The translations under genes were made by a program, and so were the position numbers. Below are positions 1 to 9,608 of a stretch of DNA of 64,000 bases, piece by piece. Source of the DNA: Micromonospora gifhornensis (GTDB lineage Bacteria; Actinomycetota; Actinomycetes; Mycobacteriales; Micromonosporaceae); contig NZ_BOPA01000014.1 in NCBI RefSeq assembly GCF_016863515.1, forward strand, positions 62,001-126,000. The letters run 5' to 3'. The notes beneath the pieces are model-generated. The model was not told the DNA's origin, ran no database searches, and saw nothing but the letters and a program-made list of their open reading frames with translations. Position 1 is the first letter of the stretch; each line of letters opens with the position of its first letter.

Positions 1-2
1 GC

Positions 3-356
3 GAGGCGCGCACCCGACTGAGTCAGCTCGTCGCGATGGCGGAGCTGACCGACACCGTCACCGTGGTCACCCGCGACGGCGACTCCCGGCCGGTCGCCGC
101 GATCGTGCCGGCCGACGCCGCCCGCAGCGCCGCGCAGGCTCGCGCCGACGCCGGCCGGCTCGCCGAGGTCACCGCGGGTTGGTCCCGTCGCCTCGAAGCG
201 CAGCGTGAGCAGGCCGGTCGCCGGCACGCCGCCGAGCTGCGCGCGATGCGGGCGGCGCTGGCCGAGGTGTGGGCCGCGCTGGAGCGCCGGGCCGCGCCGG
301 GCGACGCCGAGCTGGCCCGGCTGCGCGCCGGACACGCCGACCTGCTCGACGGCTGA
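3..356 (+). CDS. C-terminal end of an unidentified protein (5' truncated by window edge)
   Basis: The reading frame is open from base 3 with no stop upstream, so the gene begins outside the window. An internal ATG lies at base 36. The visible 118 residues are rich in Ala, Arg and Glu and look like a long amphipathic helix or coiled coil, with no catalytic motif. It ends about 110 bases before an anchored solute-binding protein on the same strand, so the two may be co-transcribed. I do not recognise the family. Confidence 0.5.
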   Translation, partial: EARTRLSQLVAMAELTDTVTVVTRDGDSRPVAAIVPADAARSAAQARADAGRLAEVTAGWSRRLEAQREQAGRRHAAELRAMRAALAEVWAALERRAAPGDAELARLRAGHADLLDG

Positions 357-465
357 CCGTCCGCTGCATCGCCTCGACACGCATCTCGCTTGGGTAACTG
401 TGGGTCACCCGATGGCGCTGGTCGGCCACAATAGACCCTCACGATGGGCGTAGCCGGGGGTGACG

Positions 466-1590
466 ATGAGCGGATCCGAAGCACCAGGCGGCGCGCCCGC
501 GCCGTCACCCGCGAGCTCCGGTCCCACGCCGCGGATGCGGTGGCTGCGCCTCGCCGCGCTGATCCTGCTGCTGGTGGTGGCTGTGGTCACGGTGGTGCGG
601 GTGGTCAGCGTGACCGGCCCGCCCAGTCGTGACCAGTTGCGGGAACGAGCCGGGCTCACCGGCAAGCAGGAGCTGCTGATCGGGGTCAAGGACGATCAGC
701 CGGGTGTGTCGCAGTTGCTGGAGAACGGCGCGTTCGTGGGCTTCGACATCGAGATCGCCTACATGATCGCCGAGGATCTCGGCTTCGACGCGCCACGGGT
801 GCGGTTCCTGCCCATCGAGAGCGAGGACCGGGCCCGTCGGCAGGCCCCCACTCCGGACGGGCGCTTCGTCACCGTCGATCTGGTCATCGCCTCGTACAGC
901 ATCACCGACGACCGTCGACGTCAAGGCGTGGTCTTCTCCGCACCCTATCTGCAGACCGAGCAGTCGGTGGTCACCCGCGCCGACAGCAAGCTGGCACCGA
1001 CCACGTTCGCCGATCTGGCCGGCCGCAAGGTCTGCACGCTGGCGACCTCGACGGCCGAGCGGAACCTGGCTGCGGCCGGTGCGCAGGCTCACGGCCGCAA
1101 CCGGATCAGCCAGTGCATCCAGGAGCTGTACGACGGCACGATCGACGCGGTCACCACCGACGCGGCGGTCCTGGCCGGATTCGTGGCTCCGCCCCTCGCC
1201 GAGCAGGCGCCGCCGGTGCGGAAGCTGAAAAACCCCACCCCGTTGCGTCACTTCGACATCGGTGCCGACGGTGATGAACTGTGGGGGGTCAACACCGGCC
1301 CCAACCCGGCCATGCGTGACCTGGTCAATCTCTCCTTGGAGGAGGCGCGCAACGGCCGCAACGGCAAGCGGTGGCGGACGGCCTTCGACCGCTACTTCGG
1401 CTACTCGCAGAAATACAACGACCAGCAGCAGGTTGCGGTTGACCAGCAGCCACCGCCCGGCCCGGCGGACAAGGTGGAGGTGCGGCAGTGGCCATGGGAG
1501 AGGTTCGCCTGGCGGCACCCGAACCAGCCACGGCCGGGCCTGTCGGCCGCCGCCGTCCGGGTGCGCGCCAGACGCAGCAGTGGCTGCTGA
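466..1590 (+). CDS. membrane-anchored periplasmic-binding-protein-like protein (SBP_bac_3 type)
   Basis: The protein has about 374 residues. An N-terminal Pro/Ala-rich cytoplasmic tail is followed by one hydrophobic segment at roughly residues 25-45. A type 2 solute-binding fold of the polar amino acid/glutamate type comes next, with stretches such as LLIGVKDDQPG, GFDIEIAYMIAEDLG and VVTRADSKL. No lipobox cysteine is seen, so it is probably held by an uncleaved signal anchor. ATG 466 is preferred over GTG 460 because the GGGGG run at 456-460 then has normal spacing. The next gene overlaps its 3' end by about 100 bases. No ABC permease or ATPase is adjacent, so it may act as a sensor or receptor and not as a transport component. 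This last point is inference. Confidence 0.8.
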   Translation: MSGSEAPGGAPAPSPASSGPTPRMRWLRLAALILLLVVAVVTVVRVVSVTGPPSRDQLRERAGLTGKQELLIGVKDDQPGVSQLLENGAFVGFDIEIAYMIAEDLGFDAPRVRFLPIESEDRARRQAPTPDGRFVTVDLVIASYSITDDRRRQGVVFSAPYLQTEQSVVTRADSKLAPTTFADLAGRKVCTLATSTAERNLAAAGAQAHGRNRISQCIQELYDGTIDAVTTDAAVLAGFVAPPLAEQAPPVRKLKNPTPLRHFDIGADGDELWGVNTGPNPAMRDLVNLSLEEARNGRNGKRWRTAFDRYFGYSQKYNDQQQVAVDQQPPPGPADKVEVRQWPWERFAWRHPNQPRPGLSAAAVRVRARRSSGC

Positions 1591-2564
1591 CCGTACTGCC
1601 GGCCTTCCCGGTACTGCTGCTGGTCCTGCGGTTGTGGCGGCTCAGTCGACAGGACATGTCGACAATGCTGCTGCTGGTGCAGTACGTCAGCCCGCTCGGG
1701 CTGCTCAGCGCACTGCTCATCGCGCTGGTCTGGGCGGTACCGCTTGTGGTGCTGGTGCCGGTCGTGCTCGGTCGACTGTTGCAGGTCAGCGCCCCGCAGC
1801 GATTCGACCCGGAGCGGTCGCTGCTGGCGTACGCCGCCGCGCGTACGCCGGGTTGGGTGCTGGTCGTGGCGGCGGCGCTCGCCGCCCTCACCTGGCAGCT
1901 GCGGTTCCTGCCCGGGCTGGTGATGATGCTGGTCTGGCTGGTCGCCCTGCACACCCGCAGCCGCTACCCGGATCGACCGCGGCTGCTGCTGGCCACCGGC
2001 CTGATCCTGCCGGTCGTCGTGGCGGCGGCCAGCTACGCCTGGCTCGCACCGGCCATCGGGTCGGCCGTCGGGCACGGCGAGCTGGCCACGGCCCTGCTGC
2101 TGGCGCTCCCGCCCGCCGGTGCGCTGGTGTTGACCGGCCCGGTGCCGGCGCGGATGGCCCCGGCGGTGACCCGGGCGGTCATCTACGCGGTCGGCGGGCT
2201 GCTGCCGCTGCTGACGGGTGCGGTGTTCCTGCGCGTCCCGTTGCTGCCCGCGGTGGCCGTCGAGGTCGGTGAGCCGCAGACCCAGGAGGTGGTGCTGGGC
2301 GAGGCGGTGACGGTGACCGACCGGATGACAATCGTGCTGAGCCGCGCCGGCGAGGTGCGCTTCCTGCCCAACGACGAGGTGCGGGCGCAGGTGCTCTGCC
2401 CGGACGCCGACCGGGTGCCGAGCAGCCGGGTCACCGTGGCCCGATGGCCGGTGGAGGACACCGCGTTGGAATGGCTCATGCCGCGTCGACCGGTGGGCCC
2501 GCCCGATCCGCGCTGCGGCGGCCTGGTGCCGTTGCCGGCGCCCTCCCCGTCAGCCGGGCCGTGA
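1488..2564 (+). CDS. hypothetical multi-pass membrane protein
   Basis: The protein has about 358 residues with around six hydrophobic segments in the first 250 residues. The C-terminal extracytoplasmic part carries two cysteines (VLCPDAD and DPRCGG). GTG 1488 is chosen because GGAGG lies seven bases upstream, inside the preceding gene; ATG 1494 is the alternative. The 103-base overlap with the binding-protein gene argues for translational coupling and a joint function. The last 15 bases overlap the convergent smpB gene, leaving no room for a terminator. No known domain is recognised. Confidence 0.7.
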   Translation: MAMGEVRLAAPEPATAGPVGRRRPGARQTQQWLLTVLPAFPVLLLVLRLWRLSRQDMSTMLLLVQYVSPLGLLSALLIALVWAVPLVVLVPVVLGRLLQVSAPQRFDPERSLLAYAAARTPGWVLVVAAALAALTWQLRFLPGLVMMLVWLVALHTRSRYPDRPRLLLATGLILPVVVAAASYAWLAPAIGSAVGHGELATALLLALPPAGALVLTGPVPARMAPAVTRAVIYAVGGLLPLLTGAVFLRVPLLPAVAVEVGEPQTQEVVLGEAVTVTDRMTIVLSRAGEVRFLPNDEVRAQVLCPDADRVPSSRVTVARWPVEDTALEWLMPRRPVGPPDPRCGGLVPLPAPSPSAGP

Positions 2565-3041
2565 CCGCCCCTTGAGGCGGCGGCCCAACTCGCGGGCGAT
2601 CTCCCGATCCGCGTCGCGGGCGGCGAGCGCCTGACGCTTGTCGTACGATTTGCGGCCCTTGGCCACGGCGAGTTCGACCTTGGCCCAGCCGCCGGAGAAG
2701 TACATCGACAGTGGCACCAGGGTGAACCCGCCCTCCCGGATCTGCGCCAGGATCCGGGCGATCTCCACCCGGCGCAGCAGCAGCTTGCGGGTTCGGCGGG
2801 GAGCGTGGTTGGTCCAACTGCCGTAGCCGTACTCGGCGATGTGCAGGCCGTACAGCATGATCTCCCCGTCGCGTTCCTGGGCGAAGGCGTCGACAAGCGA
2901 GACGCGGCCGGCCCGCAGCGACTTGACCTCCGTACCGGCCAGCACGATCCCGGCCTCGTACGTCTTGAGGATGGTGTAGTCGTGCCGGGCCTTGCGGTTC
3001 GATGCGACAAGGGTCCGCTCGCCACTGCGGGAGGTGCTCAC
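2550..3041 (-). CDS. smpB: SsrA-binding protein SmpB
   Basis: The 163-residue protein matches SmpB along its whole length: a GTEVKSLR stretch, a VSLVDAFAQ stretch, the YGLHIAEY core, the [13 protein letters not shown] segment and a basic C-terminal tail ([10 protein letters not shown]). SmpB binds tmRNA and delivers it to stalled ribosomes for trans-translation. The tmRNA gene is not in this window, and ftsE/ftsX, often upstream of smpB in actinobacteria, are not adjacent either. ATG 3041 is the only sensible start. Its 3' end overlaps the convergent membrane-protein gene by 15 bases. Confidence 0.97.
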   Translation of the reverse strand: MSTSRSGERTLVASNRKARHDYTILKTYEAGIVLAGTEVKSLRAGRVSLVDAFAQERDGEIMLYGLHIAEYGYGSWTNHAPRRTRKLLLRRVEIARILAQIREGGFTLVPLSMYFSGGWAKVELAVAKGRKSYDKRQALAARDADREIARELGRRLKGRSRPG

Positions 3042-3090
3042 CCGGCGAAGGATATCCGCCGCGGGCGGAACCGACGTCGCAGCGCCCTGC

Positions 3091-5409
3091 TCAGGGCAGC
3101 CGGTTGCGCAGCCGGTCGGCCAGATCCGTCACCGCGGCCCGGAACCGGGGATCGGCCTCGCCGGGCCAGTGCCCGATGATCTGTGGTGGCACGCTGTCGC
3201 CGGGTGGGGGAACCACGTCGACCGGGTCGCGGAGGCGTCGATCGACGGTGCCCGGTGGCCCGGGCAGCACCGGATCCCGGCCCGGGCGGTGCGGTGAGAA
3301 GACCCAACCGCCGATCGGGTCGGTGTCGCGCCACAGGTTCAGCCACCGCCAGTTCACCCGCTTGCCCACATCGAGCAGCGCCTGCTCGTTGACGTACGCG
3401 GGAAACAGCCGCCCGTACAGCCGGCGCAGCGGTGACCCGTACGTGAGCAGGGCCAGGTGGCCGCAGACCTCCCGGGGCAGTTGCAGCACCGTGGCGGCGA
3501 GCAGCACCGCGCCGTGGCTGTGCCCGGTCAGCAGGACGCCGTGACCCTGCTCGGTGAGGTAGGTGATCCGTCGGCTCAGCTCCGGCACCGCCCGCTCGGC
3601 GTAGCAGGGTGGGGCGAACGGGTGTGCCGCCCGGGGCCAGAAGGTGCCCAGGTCCCACAGCACCCCGACGTACCGGCGGAACTCGGCTGTGCGGTAGGCG
3701 AAGATGCCGCCGATGAACAGGGCGAGCACCACAGCCGCGATGAGGAAGCTGCCCACCTGGATGCCGAAGTTGGTCGCCGCCTCCGGTATCCCGGTCAGCT
3801 GCTCGACGACCTGGCCGGGAGCGAGTTGCAACATCCCGAGCAGAATGGTGGGTAACCCCACACCGACCACACCGGCGTAGATCACCGCGAGGGTCTCCAG
3901 ACGTTCGGTGAACCGTGCCCGGGCGATGGTGTGTACGACCTGCCGCAACCGGTACCAGGCCGAGGCGGGGGCGTGGGGGAAGTCGCGGGCGACGGTGGCC
4001 CGGGCGCTGCTCATCCGCACCGGCCAGCTCGCGAGGGTCACCACCACCGCGCCCACCAGGACGATCACCGCCGCCAGCAGGAACACGAAGATGGCCCACT
4101 TGAAGCCGAGCGGCGCGGAGACGGTGTGTTCGTCGTCGGCCCGGGCCCGGCGGTTGAGCAGATCCGCGACCCGGAAGACGAGGTCTGCGGTGAGGGCGAG
4201 CGCCAGACCGGTCGCGGTGGCGGCGATGACCGGTGCCCCGAGCCCCTGCAACGGCCCCCATCCGAGCCCGTTGCAGCCGAACCCACGCCGCATCTCCTCC
4301 GGGTCGATTCCCATGTCCGGGTCGATCCCCGAGCCGCTAGACGGGATTGCCACGCCAATCTTGTCGCGTAGTTGGCCCCGGGTGGCGAGGGCCGCCACTC
4401 CGAGCGTGAACAGCAGGGCCGTCTGCGCGAGGATGACCAGGCCGACCATCACGCTGTATCCGGGCAACCCCTCCGCCGATCGCCAGGGTGTCGGGTCGAC
4501 CGCCACCACGACCAGGACCAGTGCGGTGAGCACGCAGGCAGCGGTGCGCAGAAAAGAGCAGAACCGGTCCACCCGTCTGCTGACCGGGGCGTCGATCCAC
4601 GGCCGGACGCAGAGCATCGTGACGCAGGCACCGAGTATCGCGATCGCCACGACGGTGGGAGCGACACTCACCGCCGACGGGCCGGCGACGCAGCGGGCGA
4701 TGAGCAGGCCGATGCTCAGGGTGGCGAACCCAGCGGCGACGTGCAGCGAACGCAGGCGACCCACCAGCGGCGCGCCGTCCCACTGGCCCACCGCACTGAG
4801 TGCGTGGGGGTTCGACTCGTCGGCCGTCCGGTGGAAGGCGTCGAAGTTGTGTCCCGGTCGTATGCCGAGCCGCCAGACCAGCCCGAGGGCGGCGGCCGGT
4901 GCCAGGGCGAGCACCGACAGACGTAGGCCGGTGGGTCGTCCGCTGAGCCAGGACAACCACGGTCGGTTCGCCGTGCAGATCGGGTTCGACATGCACCGGA
5001 CGGCGATCAGGTCCAGTGCCACCCCCATCGTGGCGAGCACGTACAGCATGGTGAGGGTGAGGGCGAGCAGCCGGCAGGTCGCCTTGATCCCCGCGCCGGA
5101 GTTGCCCCGGGTCGCCGGTCGCATCCAGATGGCGACGTTGCAGAGCATGAACGGCAACAGGAACATCAGCGACAAGGTCCGGACGGTCGTCCCGGAGGGC
5201 AGATCACTCCAGCGGTACGCCTCCAGGGTCACCCCGGCCGGGCCCTTGGCGTCCGGATAGTCCGGATGCGGCCGGTAGAAGCCGCCGCTGCCGTCCCCGG
5301 CGACCTGGTAGGCGTGCGGACGGTTCAGAATCTGCTCGGCCCCGGCACCGGACACACCATGGACCCGCAGTTCCACGACATCGACGTGGGCCTGCGGTCC
5401 GCTTGTCAT
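3091..5409 (-). CDS. large membrane protein with lipase-like alpha/beta hydrolase motifs
   Basis: The 772-residue protein has an N-terminal strand-like [11 protein letters not shown], then roughly ten hydrophobic segments between residues 75 and 560. A C-terminal hydrolase core follows with the nucleophile elbow GHSHG near residue 630 and downstream [12 protein letters not shown] and DTDPIGGW stretches. HG near the N-terminus resembles the oxyanion strand of lipases, so the hydrolase fold may be interrupted by the membrane region. No signal peptide is visible. It sits alone, downstream of nothing on its strand, and is followed by smpB after 49 bases. Catalysis on a lipid or ester is plausible but not shown. 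Confidence 0.75.
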   Translation of the reverse strand: MTSGPQAHVDVVELRVHGVSGAGAEQILNRPHAYQVAGDGSGGFYRPHPDYPDAKGPAGVTLEAYRWSDLPSGTTVRTLSLMFLLPFMLCNVAIWMRPATRGNSGAGIKATCRLLALTLTMLYVLATMGVALDLIAVRCMSNPICTANRPWLSWLSGRPTGLRLSVLALAPAAALGLVWRLGIRPGHNFDAFHRTADESNPHALSAVGQWDGAPLVGRLRSLHVAAGFATLSIGLLIARCVAGPSAVSVAPTVVAIAILGACVTMLCVRPWIDAPVSRRVDRFCSFLRTAACVLTALVLVVVAVDPTPWRSAEGLPGYSVMVGLVILAQTALLFTLGVAALATRGQLRDKIGVAIPSSGSGIDPDMGIDPEEMRRGFGCNGLGWGPLQGLGAPVIAATATGLALALTADLVFRVADLLNRRARADDEHTVSAPLGFKWAIFVFLLAAVIVLVGAVVVTLASWPVRMSSARATVARDFPHAPASAWYRLRQVVHTIARARFTERLETLAVIYAGVVGVGLPTILLGMLQLAPGQVVEQLTGIPEAATNFGIQVGSFLIAAVVLALFIGGIFAYRTAEFRRYVGVLWDLGTFWPRAAHPFAPPCYAERAVPELSRRITYLTEQGHGVLLTGHSHGAVLLAATVLQLPREVCGHLALLTYGSPLRRLYGRLFPAYVNEQALLDVGKRVNWRWLNLWRDTDPIGGWVFSPHRPGRDPVLPGPPGTVDRRLRDPVDVVPPPGDSVPPQIIGHWPGEADPRFRAAVTDLADRLRNRLP

Positions 5410-5596
5410 TCGTCCCCCGGGGTCGTCTCTGCCGGCCGGGCGTGGCGGAACCCGACCGAACCGCTGCGGGTGCGGCGTCGCCGTCTACCCGCCCCGAAGC
5501 CGGTCACGCCTGCGGCATGGGGTGGACGTTGTGCCGGACGGGATTGCCGGTGATGCGGCGGGCCCGACGAACGGGAGCGGACAAGGGGCTTGAAAA

Positions 5597-5613
5597 CCTA
5601 GTTTCCCGGTAGG
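5597..5613. promoter_or_regulatory. candidate sulfur-regulon operator CCTA-N9-TAGG (copy 1)
   Basis: CCTAGTTTCCCGGTAGG is an interrupted inverted repeat (CCTA...TAGG) followed by A/T-rich sequence, about 75 bases before the small membrane ORF and the sulfate exporter gene. The same 17-base layout recurs at 9609-9625 between ssuA and ssuD, with 12 of 17 positions identical. Its position fits a transcription-factor site; the factor is unknown. Confidence 0.5.
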
Positions 5614-5688
5614 AATATAGGTCTACTTCATCTGTGCTTCCGCCCTCGGCGGGCGCTCCGCCCCGTCGATCTGTCGAAAGAGACGATC

Positions 5689-5832
5689 ATGACCAAGCTG
5701 GAACCCCAACCGTCACCCACCGCACCCGAGAGCCGGTTCTCCATCAACGAGGACTGGGCCGCCACCATCCTGGGTCTCGCTCTGCTCGGCCTGGTCCTGG
5801 CCGGTGCGATCCCCGCTGGGCTGGTGCCCTGA
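5689..5832 (+). CDS. small membrane protein, probable detached first helix of the YeiH-type exporter
   Basis: This 47-residue ORF starts at ATG 5689, with a purine-rich GAAAGAGA upstream. It holds a short polar N-terminus, the stretch INEDWAATILGLAL and one transmembrane helix ending in IPAGLVP. Its TGA overlaps the ATG of the exporter gene (TGATG). In many YeiH-family proteins an EDW-x-x-x-x-IGL helix forms the N-terminus of the single chain, whereas the exporter here begins after that helix. The ORF therefore probably supplies the missing helix as a separate subunit. It is too short for most gene callers. Confidence 0.7.
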   Translation: MTKLEPQPSPTAPESRFSINEDWAATILGLALLGLVLAGAIPAGLVP

Positions 5833-6983
5833 TGGCCACCGACGCAACCCGAGGTGCCGCGCAGACCGCGCCGCAGGCCGGGCTCCTCGCTCCGCCGCCG
5901 CGAGACCGCAGGTTCTGGGCCTGGACGGCCGCCGGCCTGCTGGTGGTCCTGCTCCTCGCCGCGCTCACCCGCTATCTCGAACAGCAGGTGCCCGAGTGGG
6001 CGGCCGGCACGGCGCTTGAGGACATCGCGGCAGCGATCGAGTATCCCGTCTACGCCATCGTGCTCGGTCTGCTCGGCAATCTGGTGGTCACGCTGACCGG
6101 GTTGCACGACCGCATCGCCGCCGCATTCCGTACCGAGTTCTTCATCAAGACCGGCCTGGTGCTGCTCGGTGCCTCGATCAATCTGGCGGTGATCGCCAGT
6201 GCCGCCGGGCCCGCCATCGCCCAGGCGCTCCTGTTGATCTCCGGCGTGTTCCTGTTCACCTGGTGGCTGGCCGGGCGGCTCGGACTGGACGACAAGCTGC
6301 GCGCCCTGCTCGCCTCCGCGGTGTCGATCTGCGGAGTCAGCGCCGCGATCGCCGCTGCCGGGGCGGTCCGCGCCCGTCGCGAGCAACTCGCCTACACGGC
6401 GAGCCTGGTGATCGTCTTCGCCCTTCCGTCGATCTTCCTGCTGCCCTGGTTGGCCGACGTGCTCGGGCTGTCACCGGCGGTGGCCGGTGCCTGGATCGGC
6501 GGCAACATCGACACCACCGCGGCGGTCACTGCGGCCGGGGCGCTGGCCGGCGAGGACGCGCTCCAGATCGCCAGCATCGTCAAGGTCACCCAGAACGCGC
6601 TGATGGGCGTGGTGGCGGTGGCGCTCACCGCGTACTTTGCCCTGCACGTCGAACGGCGGCCCGGCTCGGCCCGGCCAGGGCTGAGCGAACTGTGGCGGCG
6701 CTTTCCGAAGTTCGTCCTCGGCTTCGTCGCGGCGTCGGTGATCGCCACCTGGTACCTGAAGGCGGTCGGCGCCGACGGCAAGGCCACCATCGCGATCGTC
6801 AACGACCTGCGGACCTGGTTCTTCATCCTGGCGTTCGTCAGCATCGGCCTGGAGGTCCGGGTGGCGGCGCTGCGGCAGGCCGGCTGGCGTCCCATCGCGG
6901 TGTTCGGTGCTGCCACCGTGTTCAACCTGGTTCTCGCGCTCGGCCTGGCCTCGCTGTTGTTCGCCGGCTTCAGCCTCAGCTGA
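5832..6983 (+). CDS. YeiH/UPF0324-family putative sulfate exporter
   Basis: The protein has about 383 residues with ten or so transmembrane helices. Family landmarks are GLLGNLVVTLTG, FIKTGLVLLGASINL, the SICGVSAAIAAAGAV stretch, GAWIGGNIDTTAAVTAAG and the TQNALMGVVAVAL stretch. The family is annotated as exporting sulfate or related sulfur anions; substrate evidence is limited. The start at ATG 5832 overlaps the stop of the 47-residue small ORF. A strong terminator hairpin follows at 7000-7042. The upstream site CCTA-N9-TAGG, shared with the ssu genes, supports a role in sulfur metabolism. Confidence 0.88.
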   Translation: MATDATRGAAQTAPQAGLLAPPPRDRRFWAWTAAGLLVVLLLAALTRYLEQQVPEWAAGTALEDIAAAIEYPVYAIVLGLLGNLVVTLTGLHDRIAAAFRTEFFIKTGLVLLGASINLAVIASAAGPAIAQALLLISGVFLFTWWLAGRLGLDDKLRALLASAVSICGVSAAIAAAGAVRARREQLAYTASLVIVFALPSIFLLPWLADVLGLSPAVAGAWIGGNIDTTAAVTAAGALAGEDALQIASIVKVTQNALMGVVAVALTAYFALHVERRPGSARPGLSELWRRFPKFVLGFVAASVIATWYLKAVGADGKATIAIVNDLRTWFFILAFVSIGLEVRVAALRQAGWRPIAVFGAATVFNLVLALGLASLLFAGFSLS

Positions 6984-6999
6984 CCCTCAGGGCGGCACC

Positions 7000-7042
7000 G
7001 GCGCGCGGCCGGGGACCGGACGACGGTTCCCGGCCGCGCGCC
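7000..7042. terminator. bidirectional terminator hairpin
   Basis: An 18-base stem GGCGCGCGGCCGGGGACC pairs with 7025-7042, with one G-U pair and a seven-base loop. It lies between the 3' ends of the convergent exporter and ssuB genes. There is no U tract, as is common in high-GC actinobacteria. Confidence 0.75.
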
Positions 7043-7046
7043 GTCC

Positions 7047-7772
7047 TCACAGGGCGGGTACGCCGAGGCGGTCGAGCAGGCGGCGGCGTAGCGCGCCGAA
7101 GGCCGGATCGTCGGGGGAGCGGGTGGGCCCGAGGTCAACCGGCAGTTCCTCGGCGATGACACCGGCTTCCAGGACGAGCAGGCGGTCGGCGAGCAGCAGC
7201 GCCTCCTCCACGTCGTGTGTGACCAACAGGGCGGCGAAGCCGTGTTCGGCCCGCAACCGGCGCAGCAGGCCCTGCATCCGCAGCCGGGTGAGCGCGTCGA
7301 GCGCGCCGAACGGCTCGTCGAGCAGCAGCAGGTCCGGCTCGCGGACCAGCGCCCGCGCGACCGCCACCCGCTGCGCCTGCCCGCCGGAGAGTTCGGCGGG
7401 CCAGGCCCGGTGCCGTTCGGCGAGGCCGACCTCGGCCAGCGCCCGGGCGACCCGCTCGGCCATGTCCGGACCGCTCAGCCCGAGGGCGACGTTGTCCGCC
7501 ACCCGTTTCCACGGCAGCAGGCGGTGTTCCTGGAACACCACCGCCGCCCGGCCGCGTAACGTGATCTCGCCGGTGGCCTCGTCGTCGAGGCCGGCGAGCA
7601 CCCGCAGCAGGGTGCTCTTGCCGGAGCCGCTGCCGCCGAGCAGGGCGACCACTTCACCCGGTGCGATGCGCAGATCGACGCCGGTCAGCACCGTGGTGGC
7701 ACCGAACCGGCGGCGTACGCCGGTCGCGGTGAGCAGCGGCCCGTTCAGCTGGCCCGAAGTCCGCGACGCCAT
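7047..7772 (-). CDS. ssuB: aliphatic sulfonate ABC transporter ATP-binding protein
   Basis: The 241-residue ABC ATPase has Walker A GGSGSGKST at residues 46-54, the Q-loop VVFQEHRLLPW, signature LSGGQAQRVA, Walker B LLLLDEPFGALD and the switch H in LLVTHDVEEA. The EHRLLPW segment and the size match the SsuB/TauB/nitrate-taurine subfamily. ATG 7772 lies inside the end of the permease gene, a 28-base overlap. It forms an operon with ssuC and ssuA, divergent from ssuD, so sulfonate import is the best assignment. Confidence 0.9.
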   Translation of the reverse strand: MASRTSGQLNGPLLTATGVRRRFGATTVLTGVDLRIAPGEVVALLGGSGSGKSTLLRVLAGLDDEATGEITLRGRAAVVFQEHRLLPWKRVADNVALGLSGPDMAERVARALAEVGLAERHRAWPAELSGGQAQRVAVARALVREPDLLLLDEPFGALDALTRLRMQGLLRRLRAEHGFAALLVTHDVEEALLLADRLLVLEAGVIAEELPVDLGPTRSPDDPAFGALRRRLLDRLGVPAL

Positions 7773-8581
7773 GTCAGCGTCCTCCTCTCCACGATCCGGA
7801 TGGCGACGTCGGACAGCAGGCCGAGCAGGGCGTACACGAGCAGGCCGAGGACCACCACGTCGGTCTGGCTGAATTCGCGGGCCTCCATCATCAGGAAGCC
7901 GATGCCGGTCTGGGCGTTGACCTGCTCGCCGACCACGAGACTGAGCCAGGCCGCGCCGATGGCCAGCCGCAGGCCGAGGAAGAGCGCGGGCAGCGCGCCC
8001 GGCAGCACCACGTGTCGCAGCCGGGCGAGTGCGCCCAATCCGCAGGTACGGGCCGCCTCGACCAGTCGCTCGTCGATGTCCCGGATGCCGGCGTACGTGT
8101 TGAAGTAGAGCGGGAAGAACGCGCCGAGGGCGACCAGACTGATCTTCAACGACTCGCCGATGCCGACCCAGATGATCAGCAGCGGCACCAGCCCGAGGTG
8201 GGGCAGCATCCGGGCCATCTGCACCGGCGGGTCGACCAGGTCGTCGCCGATGCGCAGCAGCCCGGCGAGCGCGCCGAGCAGGACGGCGAGTCCGCCGCCG
8301 ATGAGCAACCCGACGCCGGCCCGGGTGAGCGAGTCGAGCAGGTGGGTCAGCAGGGTGCCGTCGCGGGTCAGTCGCCAACCGGTGGCCAGCACCGTGCTGG
8401 GTGCGGGCAACTTCTCCGCGGCCAGCAACCCGGACCGGGCCGCCAGTTCCCACCCGAGGACCAGCAGCAGCGGGGTGGTCGACCGACGCCATGCCAGGCG
8501 GCGTCCGGGCCGTCCTGGTGTGCCCGCAGCGGTGGCCGGCGCGGTGACCGGTGCGGGCCGTACGGCGGTCGCCCTGGTCAC
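7745..8581 (-). CDS. ssuC: aliphatic sulfonate ABC transporter permease
   Basis: The 278-residue integral membrane protein has about six helices. The BPD permease EAA-type loop is visible as VEAARTCGLGALARLRHVVLPGALP. The start is GTG 8581, overlapping the ssuA stop by four bases (GTGA); the frame remains open further upstream but that part lies inside ssuA. The C-terminus overlaps ssuB. The protein would form the channel of the SsuABC importer in the cytoplasmic membrane. Confidence 0.9.
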   Translation of the reverse strand: MTRATAVRPAPVTAPATAAGTPGRPGRRLAWRRSTTPLLLVLGWELAARSGLLAAEKLPAPSTVLATGWRLTRDGTLLTHLLDSLTRAGVGLLIGGGLAVLLGALAGLLRIGDDLVDPPVQMARMLPHLGLVPLLIIWVGIGESLKISLVALGAFFPLYFNTYAGIRDIDERLVEAARTCGLGALARLRHVVLPGALPALFLGLRLAIGAAWLSLVVGEQVNAQTGIGFLMMEAREFSQTDVVVLGLLVYALLGLLSDVAIRIVERRTLTWRRGLRAS

Positions 8582-9546
8582 TGGAACACCTCGGTGAATC
8601 GGCCGTCGATCCGGGACCGGATGTCCACCGTGCCGGGGATCAGGTCGAGAGTGGTGAACCCGTCCGCGATGGCCTGCAACTCGTCGCCGACGGCCGGGGT
8701 GACCGGTGCCAGCGCGCGGGCGCTGCGGGCCAGCGCCCGGCTGGTGACGTCCTCGGGGATCTTCAGTTCCGGGGCGAGCACCGCGGTGCGTTCGGCGGGG
8801 TTGGCGATACCCCAGTCGGTGACCGTGCGGTAGGTGCGCAGGAACGCTTCGATCTGCGGGGACTTGTTCGTCAACGCGTCCGGGTGGGCCAGCACGTACT
8901 CGCGGTTGCTGGCCAGGCCGGTGGCGTCGGCGAGGATCCGCACCCCGGGTCGCTCGGCGAGGGCGAAGTAAGGGTCCCAGATGATCCAGGCGTCGACCTG
9001 CCCGTTGTCGAAGGCGGGCCGGGCCTCGGCGGGCTTGAGGTACTTGACGTTGATGTCCGACAGCGTCAGGTTGTTGGCCTCCAGCAGGCGGACCAGCAGC
9101 CAGTGCACGTTGGAGCCCTTGTTGAGCGCCACCGTCCGCCCCTTGAGGTCGGCGAAGGTGCGCAGGCCGGAGTCCTCCTTGACCAGTACGGCCTCGCCCT
9201 GCGGAATCGGCTCCGAGGTCCCGATGATCTGGAACGGGATCCGGCCGGCGGCGGCGAAGATCGGCGGCGCCTCTCCGGTCTGGCCTATGTCGATGGAACC
9301 GGCCTTGAGTGCCTCGGTCAGCGCCGGCCCGCTCTCGAACAGCGACCACTCGGCATCCGGCGCTTCACCTCGGGCCTTGACCAGGCTCAGCCCGCCGAAA
9401 CGTTGGTAGCCGATGCGCAGTCGGGGCGTGTCGTCGCCGCCGGCCGGATCGTCGGCGCAGCCGGTCAGCGCCCCGACGGCGACCAGGGCGAGCACCGTCA
9501 GGGCGGCGGTGACGACGCGGGAACGGCGCGGGGCAGAGGTACGCAT
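8578..9546 (-). CDS. ssuA: sulfonate ABC transporter substrate-binding lipoprotein
   Basis: The protein has about 322 residues with a basic N-terminus, a hydrophobic stretch and a lipobox (LTGC, Cys30), so it is a lipoprotein. The mature part has the NMT1/SsuA features LRIGYQRFGGLSLVKARG, IDIGQTGEAPPIFAAAG and VALNKGSNVHWLL. ATG 9546 is chosen because GAGGAG precedes it by five bases; GTG 9552 overlaps that site. It is the first gene of ssuABC, transcribed away from ssuD across a 168-base control region containing the CCTA-N9-TAGG site. Confidence 0.9.
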   Translation of the reverse strand: MRTSAPRRSRVVTAALTVLALVAVGALTGCADDPAGGDDTPRLRIGYQRFGGLSLVKARGEAPDAEWSLFESGPALTEALKAGSIDIGQTGEAPPIFAAAGRIPFQIIGTSEPIPQGEAVLVKEDSGLRTFADLKGRTVALNKGSNVHWLLVRLLEANNLTLSDINVKYLKPAEARPAFDNGQVDAWIIWDPYFALAERPGVRILADATGLASNREYVLAHPDALTNKSPQIEAFLRTYRTVTDWGIANPAERTAVLAPELKIPEDVTSRALARSARALAPVTPAVGDELQAIADGFTTLDLIPGTVDIRSRIDGRFTEVFQ

Positions 9547-9608
9547 GAGCACTCCTCGACGGCGGAAGGGGTCCCGTGGACATCGATGAGGTCCAGCGGC
9601 GACGACAG

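Noticed and set aside
2550..3041. Possible tmRNA gene next to smpB
   Set aside because: Both flanks of smpB are fully coding on one strand or the other, and no ANDYALAA-like tag or tRNA-like ends were seen.
3038..4261. Long open frame of about 400 codons on the same strand as the lipase-like gene, and many others antisense to real genes
   Set aside because: High-GC shadow frames with Arg/Pro/Gly-rich translations, no ribosome sites and no family features.
7047..8492. Single 481-residue fusion of ssuB with upstream sequence
   Set aside because: The upstream part is an out-of-frame reading of ssuC; the ABC domain starts at ATG 7772.
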